Source: JAMQKA01 sp043951865 (lineage in GTDB: Bacteria; Bacteroidota; Rhodothermia; Balneolales; Balneolaceae). Taken from it: a stretch of DNA of 26,703 nt. The notes beneath the pieces are model-generated. The model was not told where the DNA came from and did not search any database. It saw nothing but the letters and a program-made list of their open reading frames with translations. Shown here piece by piece: positions 1 to 7,666 of the stretch (position 1 is the first letter of the stretch; every line of letters starts with the position of its first letter). The stretch is taken from contig NZ_JBINJF010000040.1 of the NCBI RefSeq assembly GCF_043951865.1, positions 1 to 26,703 of the forward strand, read 5' to 3'. The position numbers were made by a program, and so were the translations under genes.

Positions 1-238
1 AAGGGAAATTCCCTGCATGCAATTGTCATTAAAAATACTCTAATTCATTGGTAACCAATGAATTAATATGGTTATGAGGATGCCCTAGTTATTGGTATTG
101 GTTCAAACAAATAACGAATTATCAGTCCACAAATAATGAAACACCAGGCATACCAATTCACGGAAACCTGGATTCGATCGACGGTGGGTAATTTTTTTAT
201 TCCTGAGGGGGGTGGGAGCAAAATAGAAGTAAAGTTGT
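1..238. other. Left-end intergenic stretch, no gene
   Basis: No supported gene lies between the window edge and the galE stop. The first 65 bases are rich in palindromes: positions 2-14 (AGGGAA, centre A, TTCCCT), 14-21 (TGCATGCA) and 41-65 (listed separately). The rest is AT-rich and without clear structure. The short open frames here run antisense into galE and look like shadows. No good terminator is visible after galE: the 180-238 segment has a run of T on the plus strand but no stable stem next to it. Confidence 0.6.
41..65. repeat. 25-bp near-perfect palindrome
   Basis: Two 12-base arms, TAATTCATTGGT (41-52) and ACCAATGAATTA (54-65), flank a single central A at 53 and pair without a mismatch. 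The length and odd-centre symmetry fit a dimeric repressor operator or a site recognised by an integrase. It lies 174 bases beyond the galE stop, so it may serve a gene to the left of the window. No partner protein can be named from the sequence. Confidence 0.75.
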
Positions 239-1264
239 CTATTGCGGGTTAGCATCATATCCATCGGGATTTTGAGACTGCCAGCGCCAGGTATCTTTGC
301 ACATGTCGTTGATATCGCGTGTGGCCGTCCAGCCCAGCTCTTCTTCCGCTTTGGTGGGATCGGCATAGCATTCGGCAATATCGCCCGGCCGGCGATCGGT
401 GATTTCATAGGGAATATCCCGGCCGGAAGCCTCTTGAAACGCCCGGATCATCTCCAGCACGCTGTATCCCTGTCCGGTGCCCAGGTTATAAGTAACCAGG
501 CCGGGACGGGTATCCAGCTTTTCAAGCGCTTTAAGGTGACCGAGTGCAAGATCTACCACGTGAATGTAATCGCGAACCCCGGTACCGTCGCGAGTTGGAT
601 AGTCATCCCCAAACACCGAGAGCTTTTCCAGCTTTCCTACTGCCACCTGGCTGATGTAAGGCATCAGGTTGTTGGGAATATCGTTGGGATCTTCACCAAT
701 ACGCCCGCTTTCGTGGGCACCTACCGGGTTGAAATAACGCAACAGTGCTATGTTCCATGTTTCATCCGCAGTGTTGAGATCGCGCAGGATCTCCTCGATA
801 AACAGTTTTGTCCGCCCATAGGGATTGGTAGTGGAAAGGGGAAAGTCCTCCGTTATAGGTACTTTATGGGGATCTCCGTATACCGTCGCCGATGAGCTGA
901 ATACAATGTGCTTGACACCGTGCTTTTCCATGATCTCGCACAGGTATATCGTGCCGGTAACATTGTTGTGATAATAGGCTAACGGCTTCTGCACAGACTC
1001 TCCCACGGCCTTGTACCCGGCAAAGTGGATTACGGCGTCGATCTGGTGATCAGAAAAAATGTGATCCAGTTTTTCCTTGTCCAGCAGATCCGCTTCGTAA
1101 AAAGTAAGCGTTTTACCGGTAATCTCTTCAACGCGGCGGAGGGCTTCTTTTTTACTGTTGGAGAGGTTGTCCACCACGATCACCTCATAGTTGTCCTCCA
1201 GCAGTTCAACGGTGGTGTGACTGCCTATATATCCTGCTCCGCCGGTTACCAAAATTGTGTTCAT
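239..1264 (-). CDS. galE: UDP-glucose 4-epimerase GalE
   Basis: This enzyme interconverts UDP-galactose and UDP-glucose with bound NAD, in the Leloir pathway and in the supply of UDP-galactose for envelope polysaccharides. The 341-residue length is normal for the extended short-chain dehydrogenase family. The Rossmann motif TGGAGYIGS is at residues 7-15, a VDN turn at 31-33, the catalytic Ser in SSSATVYG at about 124, and the YGRTK motif places Tyr149 and Lys153 at the same positions as in E. coli GalE. LRYFNPVGAH (175-184) and RDYIHVVDLA (231-240) are further family signatures. It starts at ATG with no clear Shine-Dalgarno sequence. It follows mtgA on the same strand after 164 bases, so co-transcription is possible but not required. 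Some relatives also accept N-acetylated sugars; that specificity cannot be read here. Confidence 0.97.
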   Translation of the reverse strand: MNTILVTGGAGYIGSHTTVELLEDNYEVIVVDNLSNSKKEALRRVEEITGKTLTFYEADLLDKEKLDHIFSDHQIDAVIHFAGYKAVGESVQKPLAYYHNNVTGTIYLCEIMEKHGVKHIVFSSSATVYGDPHKVPITEDFPLSTTNPYGRTKLFIEEILRDLNTADETWNIALLRYFNPVGAHESGRIGEDPNDIPNNLMPYISQVAVGKLEKLSVFGDDYPTRDGTGVRDYIHVVDLALGHLKALEKLDTRPGLVTYNLGTGQGYSVLEMIRAFQEASGRDIPYEITDRRPGDIAECYADPTKAEEELGWTATRDINDMCKDTWRWQSQNPDGYDANPQ

Positions 1265-1384
1265 AAGAAAATCGTTAATGGTTATAAATCAGGTTTGTGT
1301 TCATCCGGACTCCGTGTTGCAATTCAAAACGGGAAAAAGCTCCACAAGTGAAGTCAAACTTAATATTCGCGGCCCACGATTCAA

Positions 1385-1399
1385 ATCCCATTTTGGGAT
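1385..1399 (-). terminator. Small hairpin after mtgA, possible weak terminator
   Basis: ATCCCA (1385-1390) and TGGGAT (1394-1399) form a perfect 6-bp stem with a 3-base loop, starting 29 bases past the mtgA stop. On the minus strand it is followed by TTGAATC, so the U-tract is short. It may only attenuate reading into galE, or be incidental. Confidence 0.3.
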
Positions 1400-1428
1400 A
1401 CCGGGGCACCAGGAATCCGTTTCCTCCG

Positions 1429-2172
1429 CTACCCGTTGTCCAGCCGATCGAGATACGCCGTATTTCCCAGCAGGTGCATATAACGCAGAATCCAGTTCCG
1501 CCGCTCGATCATATACGGGGATGGGTTGTGCAGATCATATCGTTTGGGACTGGGCAGGGCAGTCATCAACAACGCACTTTCCGGCATGTTGAGATCGGCG
1601 GCTGAGCTGTTGAAGTAGGTACGGGCAGCTGCTTCAACTCCAAAAATACCGGGACCGAATTCAGCAATATTCAGATAGATCTCCAGGATGCGTTTCTTTG
1701 ACCAAAAAAGTTCGATCAGACCAGTAAAATAGGCTTCTATTCCCTTCCGCAGGTAGGAACGGCCCTGCCAGAGATACAGGTTTTTTGCCACCTGCTGGGT
1801 AATAGTGCTGGCGCCGCGCAGGTCGTCGCCCCGCTGACTCTCCTGCCAGGCTTTTTTAATGGCTTCAAAATCGAACCCGTTGTGCTCGGGGAAGCGCTGG
1901 TCTTCAGAGGTGATCGCCGCCACTTTAGCATAGTCCGAGATCTCGTCCCAGTCCACCCATTTATGCCTGATCGGAATCGCCTCACCGGAGCTGTTTTGCA
2001 GGCTGTACTTTTGCTGAATCATATATGATGAGGTCGGGGGATTGATCCACCGCAACGGCACAACCAGGGTGGCCGACACCAAAATTACCAGTGAGATAAC
2101 AGAAAGGATCCCCTTTACCAGCAATTTCGCCACGCTCCTGCTGGACGTATCAGGATTTACGCCGTGATTCAT
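1429..2172 (-). CDS. mtgA: Monofunctional peptidoglycan glycosyltransferase MtgA
   Basis: This GT51 enzyme polymerises lipid II into glycan strands on the outer face of the inner membrane, without a transpeptidase domain. The protein is 247 residues with one transmembrane anchor at about 17-40 and the catalytic domain after it. GT51 motifs appear in order: TSEDQRFPEHNGFD (88-101) with catalytic Glu90, GASTITQQVAKNLYL (120-134), RKGIEAYFT (142-150) with the second catalytic Glu146, and KKRILEIYLNIAEFGPGIFG (159-178). The length matches the monofunctional family rather than a bifunctional PBP1. It starts at ATG and lies 97 bases downstream of the Hpt gene on the same strand. No penicillin-binding SxxK region follows. 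Confidence 0.95.
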   Translation of the reverse strand: MNHGVNPDTSSRSVAKLLVKGILSVISLVILVSATLVVPLRWINPPTSSYMIQQKYSLQNSSGEAIPIRHKWVDWDEISDYAKVAAITSEDQRFPEHNGFDFEAIKKAWQESQRGDDLRGASTITQQVAKNLYLWQGRSYLRKGIEAYFTGLIELFWSKKRILEIYLNIAEFGPGIFGVEAAARTYFNSSAADLNMPESALLMTALPSPKRYDLHNPSPYMIERRNWILRYMHLLGNTAYLDRLDNG

Positions 2173-2239
2173 AAGTACGGAATTTTGTTGCGGGCATAAC
2201 CTCTCACAGATCTTGGGTTTCCATTATTGACAGTCATAT

Positions 2240-2254
2240 CTACAGCTGCTGTAG
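2240..2254. repeat. 15-bp palindrome between the Hpt gene and mtgA
   Basis: CTACAGC (2240-2246) and GCTGTAG (2248-2254) are perfectly complementary around a single T. The site lies 15 bases past the Hpt stop and 67 bases before the mtgA start. No U-tract follows on the minus strand, so an operator or mRNA hairpin is as likely as a terminator. Confidence 0.45.
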
Positions 2255-2269
2255 CAAGGGATCGGTATG

Positions 2270-2635
2270 CTATCCGGATGGATTTTCCTGTATCTGTTTC
2301 AACTCCCGAATAATCTCATTACAGATACCTTCAATTTTTTCGACCGACTGCTCAAGCTTCTCAACCGGCTTTTCGTCCCATAATAGGGTTTTGGCGTGCT
2401 CATATTCCTGAACGATCTCGTCAATCTCCAGCATCTGGGCTACCGGTTTTATTTTATGCCCCGCCTTCCTGAAGTTGGTCTCGTCCCGTTTAAGAAGATA
2501 TTTCCGGTAATTGGTCTTAAACTCCGTGAATGAATCTTCGCTGGCATCTGCAAACTCCTTGATATAGGCCTCCTCGTTATAAACCAGCCCTGCAATTAGC
2601 TCTCGATCAATGTATGTACGATCTTTCCTGCTCAA
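2270..2635 (-). CDS. Orphan Hpt (histidine phosphotransfer) domain protein
   Basis: A 121-residue, all-helical soluble protein that is essentially a single Hpt domain. The segment FRKAGHKIKPVAQMLEIDEI (55-74) matches the Hpt helix that carries the phosphorylated His, here His60; the H-K-I-K-P form is common in Bacteroidota Hpt proteins. Such proteins pass phosphate between receiver domains in multistep phosphorelays. The C-terminal third (about 90-117) is a charged helix that could form a coiled coil. The start is TTG: a TGA lies in frame just upstream and no ATG occurs before residue 68. No histidine kinase or response regulator lies nearby, so its partners are unknown. It diverges from the large outer-membrane gene across a 116-base spacer. 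The domain call is from motif and helical pattern only. Confidence 0.72.
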   Translation of the reverse strand: MSRKDRTYIDRELIAGLVYNEEAYIKEFADASEDSFTEFKTNYRKYLLKRDETNFRKAGHKIKPVAQMLEIDEIVQEYEHAKTLLWDEKPVEKLEQSVEKIEGICNEIIRELKQIQENPSG

Positions 2636-2739
2636 TTTTCGTCAGTATTTAGATTGAAATTTTAAATGTCGGTGATGTACTGTGGAACGCTCAAGACTAT
2701 GTTGTTATTGAAGTAATGAATTCATAAGGTCAATTATTC

Positions 2740-2746
2740 AGGAAGG
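2740..2746 (+). promoter_or_regulatory. Strong Shine-Dalgarno site of the barrel/propeller gene
   Basis: AGGAAGG lies 5 bases before the ATG at 2752. It is the clearest ribosome-binding site in the window, where most genes lack one, and it fixes this start codon. The upstream 2641-2739 segment must hold promoters for both divergent genes, but I could not place a convincing -7/-33 pair. Confidence 0.7.
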
Positions 2747-2751
2747 TTTTT

Positions 2752-5700
2752 ATGAATTTTCCCAGTCAATATACGGCTGTCTTTAAAGTATTTTTAACAG
2801 TAACACTTCTTTTGTTTTTTTCTGTACCGGAAGTAGAAGCCCAGTATTTCGGACGCAACAAGGTACAATATGAGGATTTCAACTTCCAGATTCTACAGAC
2901 ATCTCATTTCGATATTTATCATTACCCGCAGGAGGAGCGGGCGATCAAAGACCTGGGCCGGCTCTCGGAGCGATGGTATCAACGCCACACAGAGTTGCTG
3001 GGCCACAGGTTTAAAACCAGGAATCCCCTCATCATTTATGCCAATCACGCCGATTTCCAACAAAATGATGTGGTACCCAGCGTGGGCGTGGGCACCGGCG
3101 GGGTCACCGAGGGACTCCGAAACCGGGTGATTATGCCGTTTGCAGAGGCCAACCAGAGTACCAACCATGTGCTGGGCCACGAACTCGTACACGCATTTCA
3201 GTACGATATCGCCCGAACGACCGACAAAATAGGGGGAATTCGGGCGACCAGCCAGCTGCCGCTCTGGTTTATCGAGGGGATGGCAGAGTACGCCTCCATT
3301 GGACCTGAAAGCACCCATACCGGGATGTGGCTCCGGGATGCAGTCCACCAGGATACGCTCCCCACGATACGGCAGCTCGGCAACAGCCAGCGCTATTTTC
3401 CCTACAGGTTTGGCCATTCTGTATGGGCATATATTACCGGTGAATGGGGCGATAAAGTCGTGTCACCCCTGTATGTAAACAGTGCCCAGAAAGGACTCAG
3501 ACAGGGAATCGAAAGTACGTTGAATATTTCGATGGATTCGCTTTCTACCCTCTGGCAGCATTCGGTCAGGGAAAAATATGCTGAAACAGTGCGGCAACAC
3601 GATGATCCCTCCGAGGTAGGCACAAAAATACTCGGCAAATCAAAAGATACCGGGACGATTAATGCGGGGCCGTCGTTGAGTCCCAACGGCGAATATGTAG
3701 CATTTATTTCGGAAAAAAGCCTGTTTTCAGTAGAGCTTTTCGTGGCGGATGCCGAAACCGGGGAGATTATCCGGAGTCTTACCAGCACCGTTACCAATCC
3801 ACACCTGAATGCGCTCCGATTTATTGAATCGGCCGGTACCTGGTCTCCGGATGGAGAGCAATTTGCGGCTGTTGTTTTTGCGGAGGGGGATAACCAGATT
3901 ATTATTATTGACGTGGAAACGGGGAACACTGTTCAAACCCTGAAATTTGGTGCAGTGGACGCCATAACCAATCCTTCATGGTCTCCCGATGGAGAGAAAA
4001 TCGCTTTTTCTGGTGCTGATGGAGGATATACCGACCTGTATGTTTACAATATGGAAGAGGAGTCTCTTCAAAATCTCACCCGCGACCGCTACTCCGATTT
4101 ACAACCCACCTGGTCGCCTGACGGTTCTCAGCTTGCATTTGTTACCGATCGCGGCCCGGGTACCGACTTCGACAAGCTTACGTTTGGAAAAACACGGATA
4201 GGGATGTACGATCTGGAGACAGGGGATATAGATTTACTGCCGGAGTTTCCCGATGCCAAACATATCAACCCGCAGTTTGGTCCGGATGGGACCTCGCTCT
4301 ACTATATCTCCGACTACCGCGGTATCAGCAACCTGTATCGATACGATTTTGAAGCCGCCCAGCGGTACCAGCTGACCAGTGTAAACACCGGTATTTCCGG
4401 TATCAGCACCCTCTCACCCGCGTTAACGGTAGCCGGTACGTCAGGCGATGTGATGGTTTCGGTTTTTGAGGCCTCAAATTATAGTGTCTACCGTATTCCT
4501 GAAGAAGAGACGATCGGAACGCAGGTACTGACGGTTGAGGACCAGCTGGCCGATGCCAATGATCTGCCCCCGGTTGGCTTGACCGGTAATGAAATTACCA
4601 GTTCATATTTCAGGGAGCCCTATATCAATGTTCCCTCCGCGGATTCATTCAGGACCAGGGACTACACTCCAAAACTCAAGATTACCGGCATTGGCGGCGG
4701 TATTGGCGGGGGCGTCGGCGTGTCGAGCCAGCTGGGCGCGGGAGCAGCCGGCGGGGTTACGATGCAGTTCAGCGATATGCTGAATCAGCATCAGCTCATT
4801 GCAAGTGTCAGGGCCCAGGGCCGGATCAAGGATATAGGGGGACAGGTATCCTACCTAAACCAGGACAACCGGTTTATCTACGGGGCCTCTGTAAGCCACC
4901 AGCCCTATCGCACTTCCGCTGCCGGAGTCACTTCGGATACGCTGGAAACGGGTCAGGAGGTTGCGGTGGTGCAGCGCCTGAACCGGAGAATATTCCAGGA
5001 TAGAATTTCCCTGCTCGGGATGTATCCTTTTTCCAAGACGCAGCGGCTGGAGTTTTCAGCCGGCTGGACTCATATCTGGTATGATCTGGAGCTGCAGGAA
5101 ACCTTGTATAACCCGTTGGGACAACCGATAGACAGAACGAGGGAAAGTTTGAGTTCACCATCTCCACTCAACCTGTATAACATGTCAGCCGCCTATGTGG
5201 AAGATAACTCTATCAGCGCCTTTACCGGTCCGATTCGCGGGCACCGCCTCCGTTTCGAGGTGGAGCCCACCACTGGAGATTTCAGTTATCTCAACGCGCT
5301 GGCAGACTATCGCCGGTATGTGTACATGCGTCCCTTTACACTTGCGTTTCGGGGGCTGCATTCCGGCCGCTACTTCCAGGGGGGGAATGCTGAAGAGCAG
5401 CTCTCCCCAAATTTTATAGGATATGAAACCCTGATGCGGGGATACAACACCAGCTCATTTACTCCCTCCGAGTGTGGTCGTACCCGGGAAGAGGGATGTG
5501 CAGTGTTAAACCGATTGTCGGGAAGTCGCATGGCAGTCGCCAACGTGGAATTCAGGATCCCGGTACTGGGAGCCGAGCAGCTGGCCTTGTTCCGGTCGCG
5601 GACTGTTCCCACGACCTTGTCCACCTTTTTTGATGCGGGCTACGCTTGGACAGCGAATGAACCGTTCAGGTTCAGCGATCTGAAATGGACCAGTGGCAGC

Positions 5701-5850
5701 ACCAATGAACGCGCCCCGGTATTCAGCACCGGGCTGAGTGCGCGGGTCAATATACTGGGCTACCTGATAGCTGAAATCTATTATGCAATCCCGTTTCAAC
5801 GACCGAACAAGTCAGGGTATGTTGGATTTACCATCTCTCCCGGTTGGTAA
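2752..5850 (+). CDS. Outer-membrane protein: peptidase-like domain, TolB-like propeller, C-terminal β-barrel
   Basis: A 1032-residue exported protein of three parts. Residues 1-30 are a Sec signal peptide, with likely cleavage after VEA. Residues about 40-290 resemble gluzincin 'peptidase MA-like' domains: HELVH at 143-147 supplies the HExxH zinc motif, and WFIEGMAEY (172-180) the downstream Glu ligand (Glu175 or Glu179). Residues about 300-590 hold at least five PD40/TolB-type propeller repeats marked by SPNG or SPDG-like turns near 310, 365, 411, 455 and 510. Residues about 675-1032 look like a surface-antigen/BamA-type barrel, beginning with a Gly-rich strand and ending in the aromatic C-terminus GFTISPGW. 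Proteolysis is plausible because the zinc residues are kept, but no substrate can be inferred. It is monocistronic, with a strong ribosome-binding site and a hairpin terminator. A role in envelope assembly or secretion is an inference. Confidence 0.85.
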   Translation: MNFPSQYTAVFKVFLTVTLLLFFSVPEVEAQYFGRNKVQYEDFNFQILQTSHFDIYHYPQEERAIKDLGRLSERWYQRHTELLGHRFKTRNPLIIYANHADFQQNDVVPSVGVGTGGVTEGLRNRVIMPFAEANQSTNHVLGHELVHAFQYDIARTTDKIGGIRATSQLPLWFIEGMAEYASIGPESTHTGMWLRDAVHQDTLPTIRQLGNSQRYFPYRFGHSVWAYITGEWGDKVVSPLYVNSAQKGLRQGIESTLNISMDSLSTLWQHSVREKYAETVRQHDDPSEVGTKILGKSKDTGTINAGPSLSPNGEYVAFISEKSLFSVELFVADAETGEIIRSLTSTVTNPHLNALRFIESAGTWSPDGEQFAAVVFAEGDNQIIIIDVETGNTVQTLKFGAVDAITNPSWSPDGEKIAFSGADGGYTDLYVYNMEEESLQNLTRDRYSDLQPTWSPDGSQLAFVTDRGPGTDFDKLTFGKTRIGMYDLETGDIDLLPEFPDAKHINPQFGPDGTSLYYISDYRGISNLYRYDFEAAQRYQLTSVNTGISGISTLSPALTVAGTSGDVMVSVFEASNYSVYRIPEEETIGTQVLTVEDQLADANDLPPVGLTGNEITSSYFREPYINVPSADSFRTRDYTPKLKITGIGGGIGGGVGVSSQLGAGAAGGVTMQFSDMLNQHQLIASVRAQGRIKDIGGQVSYLNQDNRFIYGASVSHQPYRTSAAGVTSDTLETGQEVAVVQRLNRRIFQDRISLLGMYPFSKTQRLEFSAGWTHIWYDLELQETLYNPLGQPIDRTRESLSSPSPLNLYNMSAAYVEDNSISAFTGPIRGHRLRFEVEPTTGDFSYLNALADYRRYVYMRPFTLAFRGLHSGRYFQGGNAEEQLSPNFIGYETLMRGYNTSSFTPSECGRTREEGCAVLNRLSGSRMAVANVEFRIPVLGAEQLALFRSRTVPTTLSTFFDAGYAWTANEPFRFSDLKWTSGSTNERAPVFSTGLSARVNILGYLIAEIYYAIPFQRPNKSGYVGFTISPGW

Positions 5851-5865
5851 ATATTGACTTTATTC

Positions 5866-5908
5866 AGCCAGTGAACAAGGACTTACACTGTAATCCTGTT
5901 CACTGGCT
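5866..5908. terminator. Convergent (likely bidirectional) hairpin terminator
   Basis: AGCCAGTGAACA (5866-5877) pairs perfectly with TGTTCACTGGCT (5897-5908), a 12-bp stem with a 19-base loop. It lies between two converging genes, 15 bases after the barrel gene stop (5850) and 7 bases past the thioesterase stop (5916). A short T run follows on the plus strand and a looser AT-rich segment on the minus strand. Confidence 0.75.
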
Positions 5909-5915
5909 TTGAAAT

Positions 5916-6284
5916 CTAGTTGGCGGGTTCAGTTACTTTGTGAGGCGTGGGCCGGCCGTTCTCGTCAAGGTTGACAAAGACGATGGTATCGATCTTGATG
6001 ATCGTCTTTTTATTGAATTTGTTTCGCACCTCGCAGCGCACCGTAATGGAAGAGGTGCCGAATTTAACGGTCTCCATGCCGATTTCGACGACATCCCCGA
6101 CTTTGGCCGAACTCACAAAATTGATTTCCGACATGTACTTGGTTACCACGTTTCCCTTGTCGAGCTGACAGGTAACGTAGATAGCGGCTTCCTCGTCGAT
6201 CCATGCCAAAAGAGCCCCCCCGAAAAGGGTGCCGTTGGCGTTCAGGTCTTGCGGTTTGATGAGTTTGCGACTGTAAAATTTCAT
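5916..6284 (-). CDS. Acyl-CoA thioesterase, hotdog fold (YciA/BACH type)
   Basis: A 122-residue cytoplasmic single-hotdog protein expected to hydrolyse acyl-CoA to free acid and CoA. The signature NANGTLFGGALLAWIDEEAA (15-34) is typical of the YciA/cytosolic acyl-CoA hydrolase group, with the catalytic acidic residues at about 30-31, and a β-sheet region follows to residue 110. These proteins work as multimers, often hexamers. Substrate chain length cannot be read from sequence. It starts at ATG at 6284; a longer open stretch upstream is in another frame. The gene converges on the barrel gene and appears to be transcribed alone. Confidence 0.9.
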   Translation of the reverse strand: MKFYSRKLIKPQDLNANGTLFGGALLAWIDEEAAIYVTCQLDKGNVVTKYMSEINFVSSAKVGDVVEIGMETVKFGTSSITVRCEVRNKFNKKTIIKIDTIVFVNLDENGRPTPHKVTEPAN

Positions 6285-6397
6285 GATGGATTCTGGTAGT
6301 ATTCGTCAATAGTTAGATGTTCCGGATGATTTGCACAAGGTACCACCCCTATTTGAACTCTGTATAAAGATCGATTCGGGGCACGGCAGCCGCTTTG

Positions 6398-7201
6398 CTA
6401 ATCAGCCAGCGGCATAACTTCTATTTTCCGGAACTGCGTAGGGTGGCTTTCGGCCTGGATAGAGATGGTGCCGCCCGTCAGAATTTTTGAATCCACCTGT
6501 TGCAGGATCTCCCTGGCATCCCGGTCGTTGGGATCAAGCTGCGGATCGTTGTAGTCGAACACAAGGTTGCCGTTGATGTAGTGTTTGATATTGTTTCCCC
6601 GTACAACCACCTCGGCGGTGACCCACTGGTCTCCGTGATAGGTCTCCGAGCTGGAGGTGATGCAGTGCTGTGTCACCAGTTCCCCGTCAATGACCACGTT
6701 GGTTCCCGGGGTGCAGATATTGGCGGTGGTGCGCGGGTCGGTTCCGTTACCGCCGAGAAGTTGAATTTCAACCGAAACGGGGAACTCCTGGTCAACCCGC
6801 ATATCCTCCGGGCGCTGCCCGTGAATCATAAGCCCGTTATTTCGGAAAGCCCATCCGGGACCGTCGGTAACCTGCTCTCCCACAAAACGATATTCAACCC
6901 GGAGGCGGTAGTTGGAGAATGACTTTTCATAGAAGAGATGCCCAAATTCCCCGTCAAAGGAATCCCAGTTGTCGTAGGAGACCGTCAGGATTCCATCTTC
7001 CACACGGAAGGTATTATTATAATTTACCCCCGCCTCGCTACCGGTAAATTTTGGGGTCCACCCGTCCAGGTTTTTCCCGTTGAATAGCTGAATCCATTCC
7101 CCGTCCGCTCCGGCTGAACCGGGTTGTTGACCGTGGAGAGTTGAGGAAGATATCATCCCGAAAAATAAAAAGGCTATTGCGTATCTGGTTATACTATACA
7201 T
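6398..7201 (-). CDS. Secreted DUF1080 (3-keto-disaccharide hydrolase-like) protein
   Basis: A 267-residue protein with a signal peptide (about 1-24) and one DUF1080 domain, a LamG/concanavalin-like β-sandwich. Diagnostic segments are WIQLFNGKNLDGW (36-48), the RLRVEYRF strand, GLMIHGQRPEDM, VSVEIQLLGG, YHGDQWVTAEVVVRGNNIKH and the closing GGTISIQAESHPTQFRKIEV. Some characterised members cleave 3-keto-glycosides or have glycan-lyase or hydrolase activity; many others are uncharacterised. It follows the SelT/W/H-like gene on the same strand after 153 bases. With the GH20 gene upstream it suggests a periplasmic or outer-surface role in glycan use. The activity is inferred from family only. Confidence 0.88.
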   Translation of the reverse strand: MYSITRYAIAFLFFGMISSSTLHGQQPGSAGADGEWIQLFNGKNLDGWTPKFTGSEAGVNYNNTFRVEDGILTVSYDNWDSFDGEFGHLFYEKSFSNYRLRVEYRFVGEQVTDGPGWAFRNNGLMIHGQRPEDMRVDQEFPVSVEIQLLGGNGTDPRTTANICTPGTNVVIDGELVTQHCITSSSETYHGDQWVTAEVVVRGNNIKHYINGNLVFDYNDPQLDPNDRDAREILQQVDSKILTGGTISIQAESHPTQFRKIEVMPLAD

Positions 7202-7354
7202 GTGGTTGTCCGTATTTGATGGATTAAATTCGTCGTATTCAGGTGGTGAAAGGCGGGTAGAACGACCCGGTGTCCACCATATTTCGTTGCTCCCATTAAG
7301 AGCTGAAATGTCAATAGAAAGTGGTTAAACCGCAAGCACGGCAGTTGGTAAAAA

Positions 7355-7633
7355 TTATTGACCGCTGTCGCTGTGACCCAGGTCTTTACCGGGTGCTATA
7401 TGATCCCTGATCAACTGTTTCAGCTCCTTGGATTCGGGGAATCGTCCTTTTTCTGAACGTGAAAAGATGATATTGTTTTCCGACCGCACTTCAAAGGTTC
7501 CCCCGGACCCCGGAACAAGGGTAACACCTCCGAGCTCGGCTTCAAAAGTGGTCAGCAGCTCCTGGGCCATCCAGCAGGCACGCGGTAGCCAGCGACACTG
7601 AGTGCAGTATTCAATTTCAATACGAGGTTTCAA
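7355..7633 (-). CDS. SelT/SelW/SelH (Rdx) family thioredoxin-like protein, Cys form
   Basis: A 92-residue small thioredoxin-fold protein of the Rdx family. The active-site motif is Cys10-Thr-Gln-Cys13 in EYCTQCRWLPRA, where selenoprotein relatives carry selenocysteine at the second position; here it is a plain Cys codon. GSGGTFEV (43-50) and FPESKELKQLI (65-75) are further family features. It is presumably a cytosolic redox protein: no signal peptide is seen. The start is TTG, backed by a good AAGGG ribosome-binding site about 7 bases upstream and by the absence of any in-frame ATG before residue 22. It lies 33 bases after the GH20 stop, so it is probably translated from the same message, although the functional link to glycan breakdown is unclear. 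Confidence 0.85.
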   Translation of the reverse strand: MKPRIEIEYCTQCRWLPRACWMAQELLTTFEAELGGVTLVPGSGGTFEVRSENNIIFSRSEKGRFPESKELKQLIRDHIAPGKDLGHSDSGQ

Positions 7634-7666
7634 TTGATTGCCCTTTTAAAAGTTCACTCACCATTA

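Noticed and set aside
7355..7633. A possible selenoprotein in the SelT/W/H-like gene
   Set aside because: The second active-site position is a Cys codon, not an in-frame TGA, so no selenocysteine insertion is needed.
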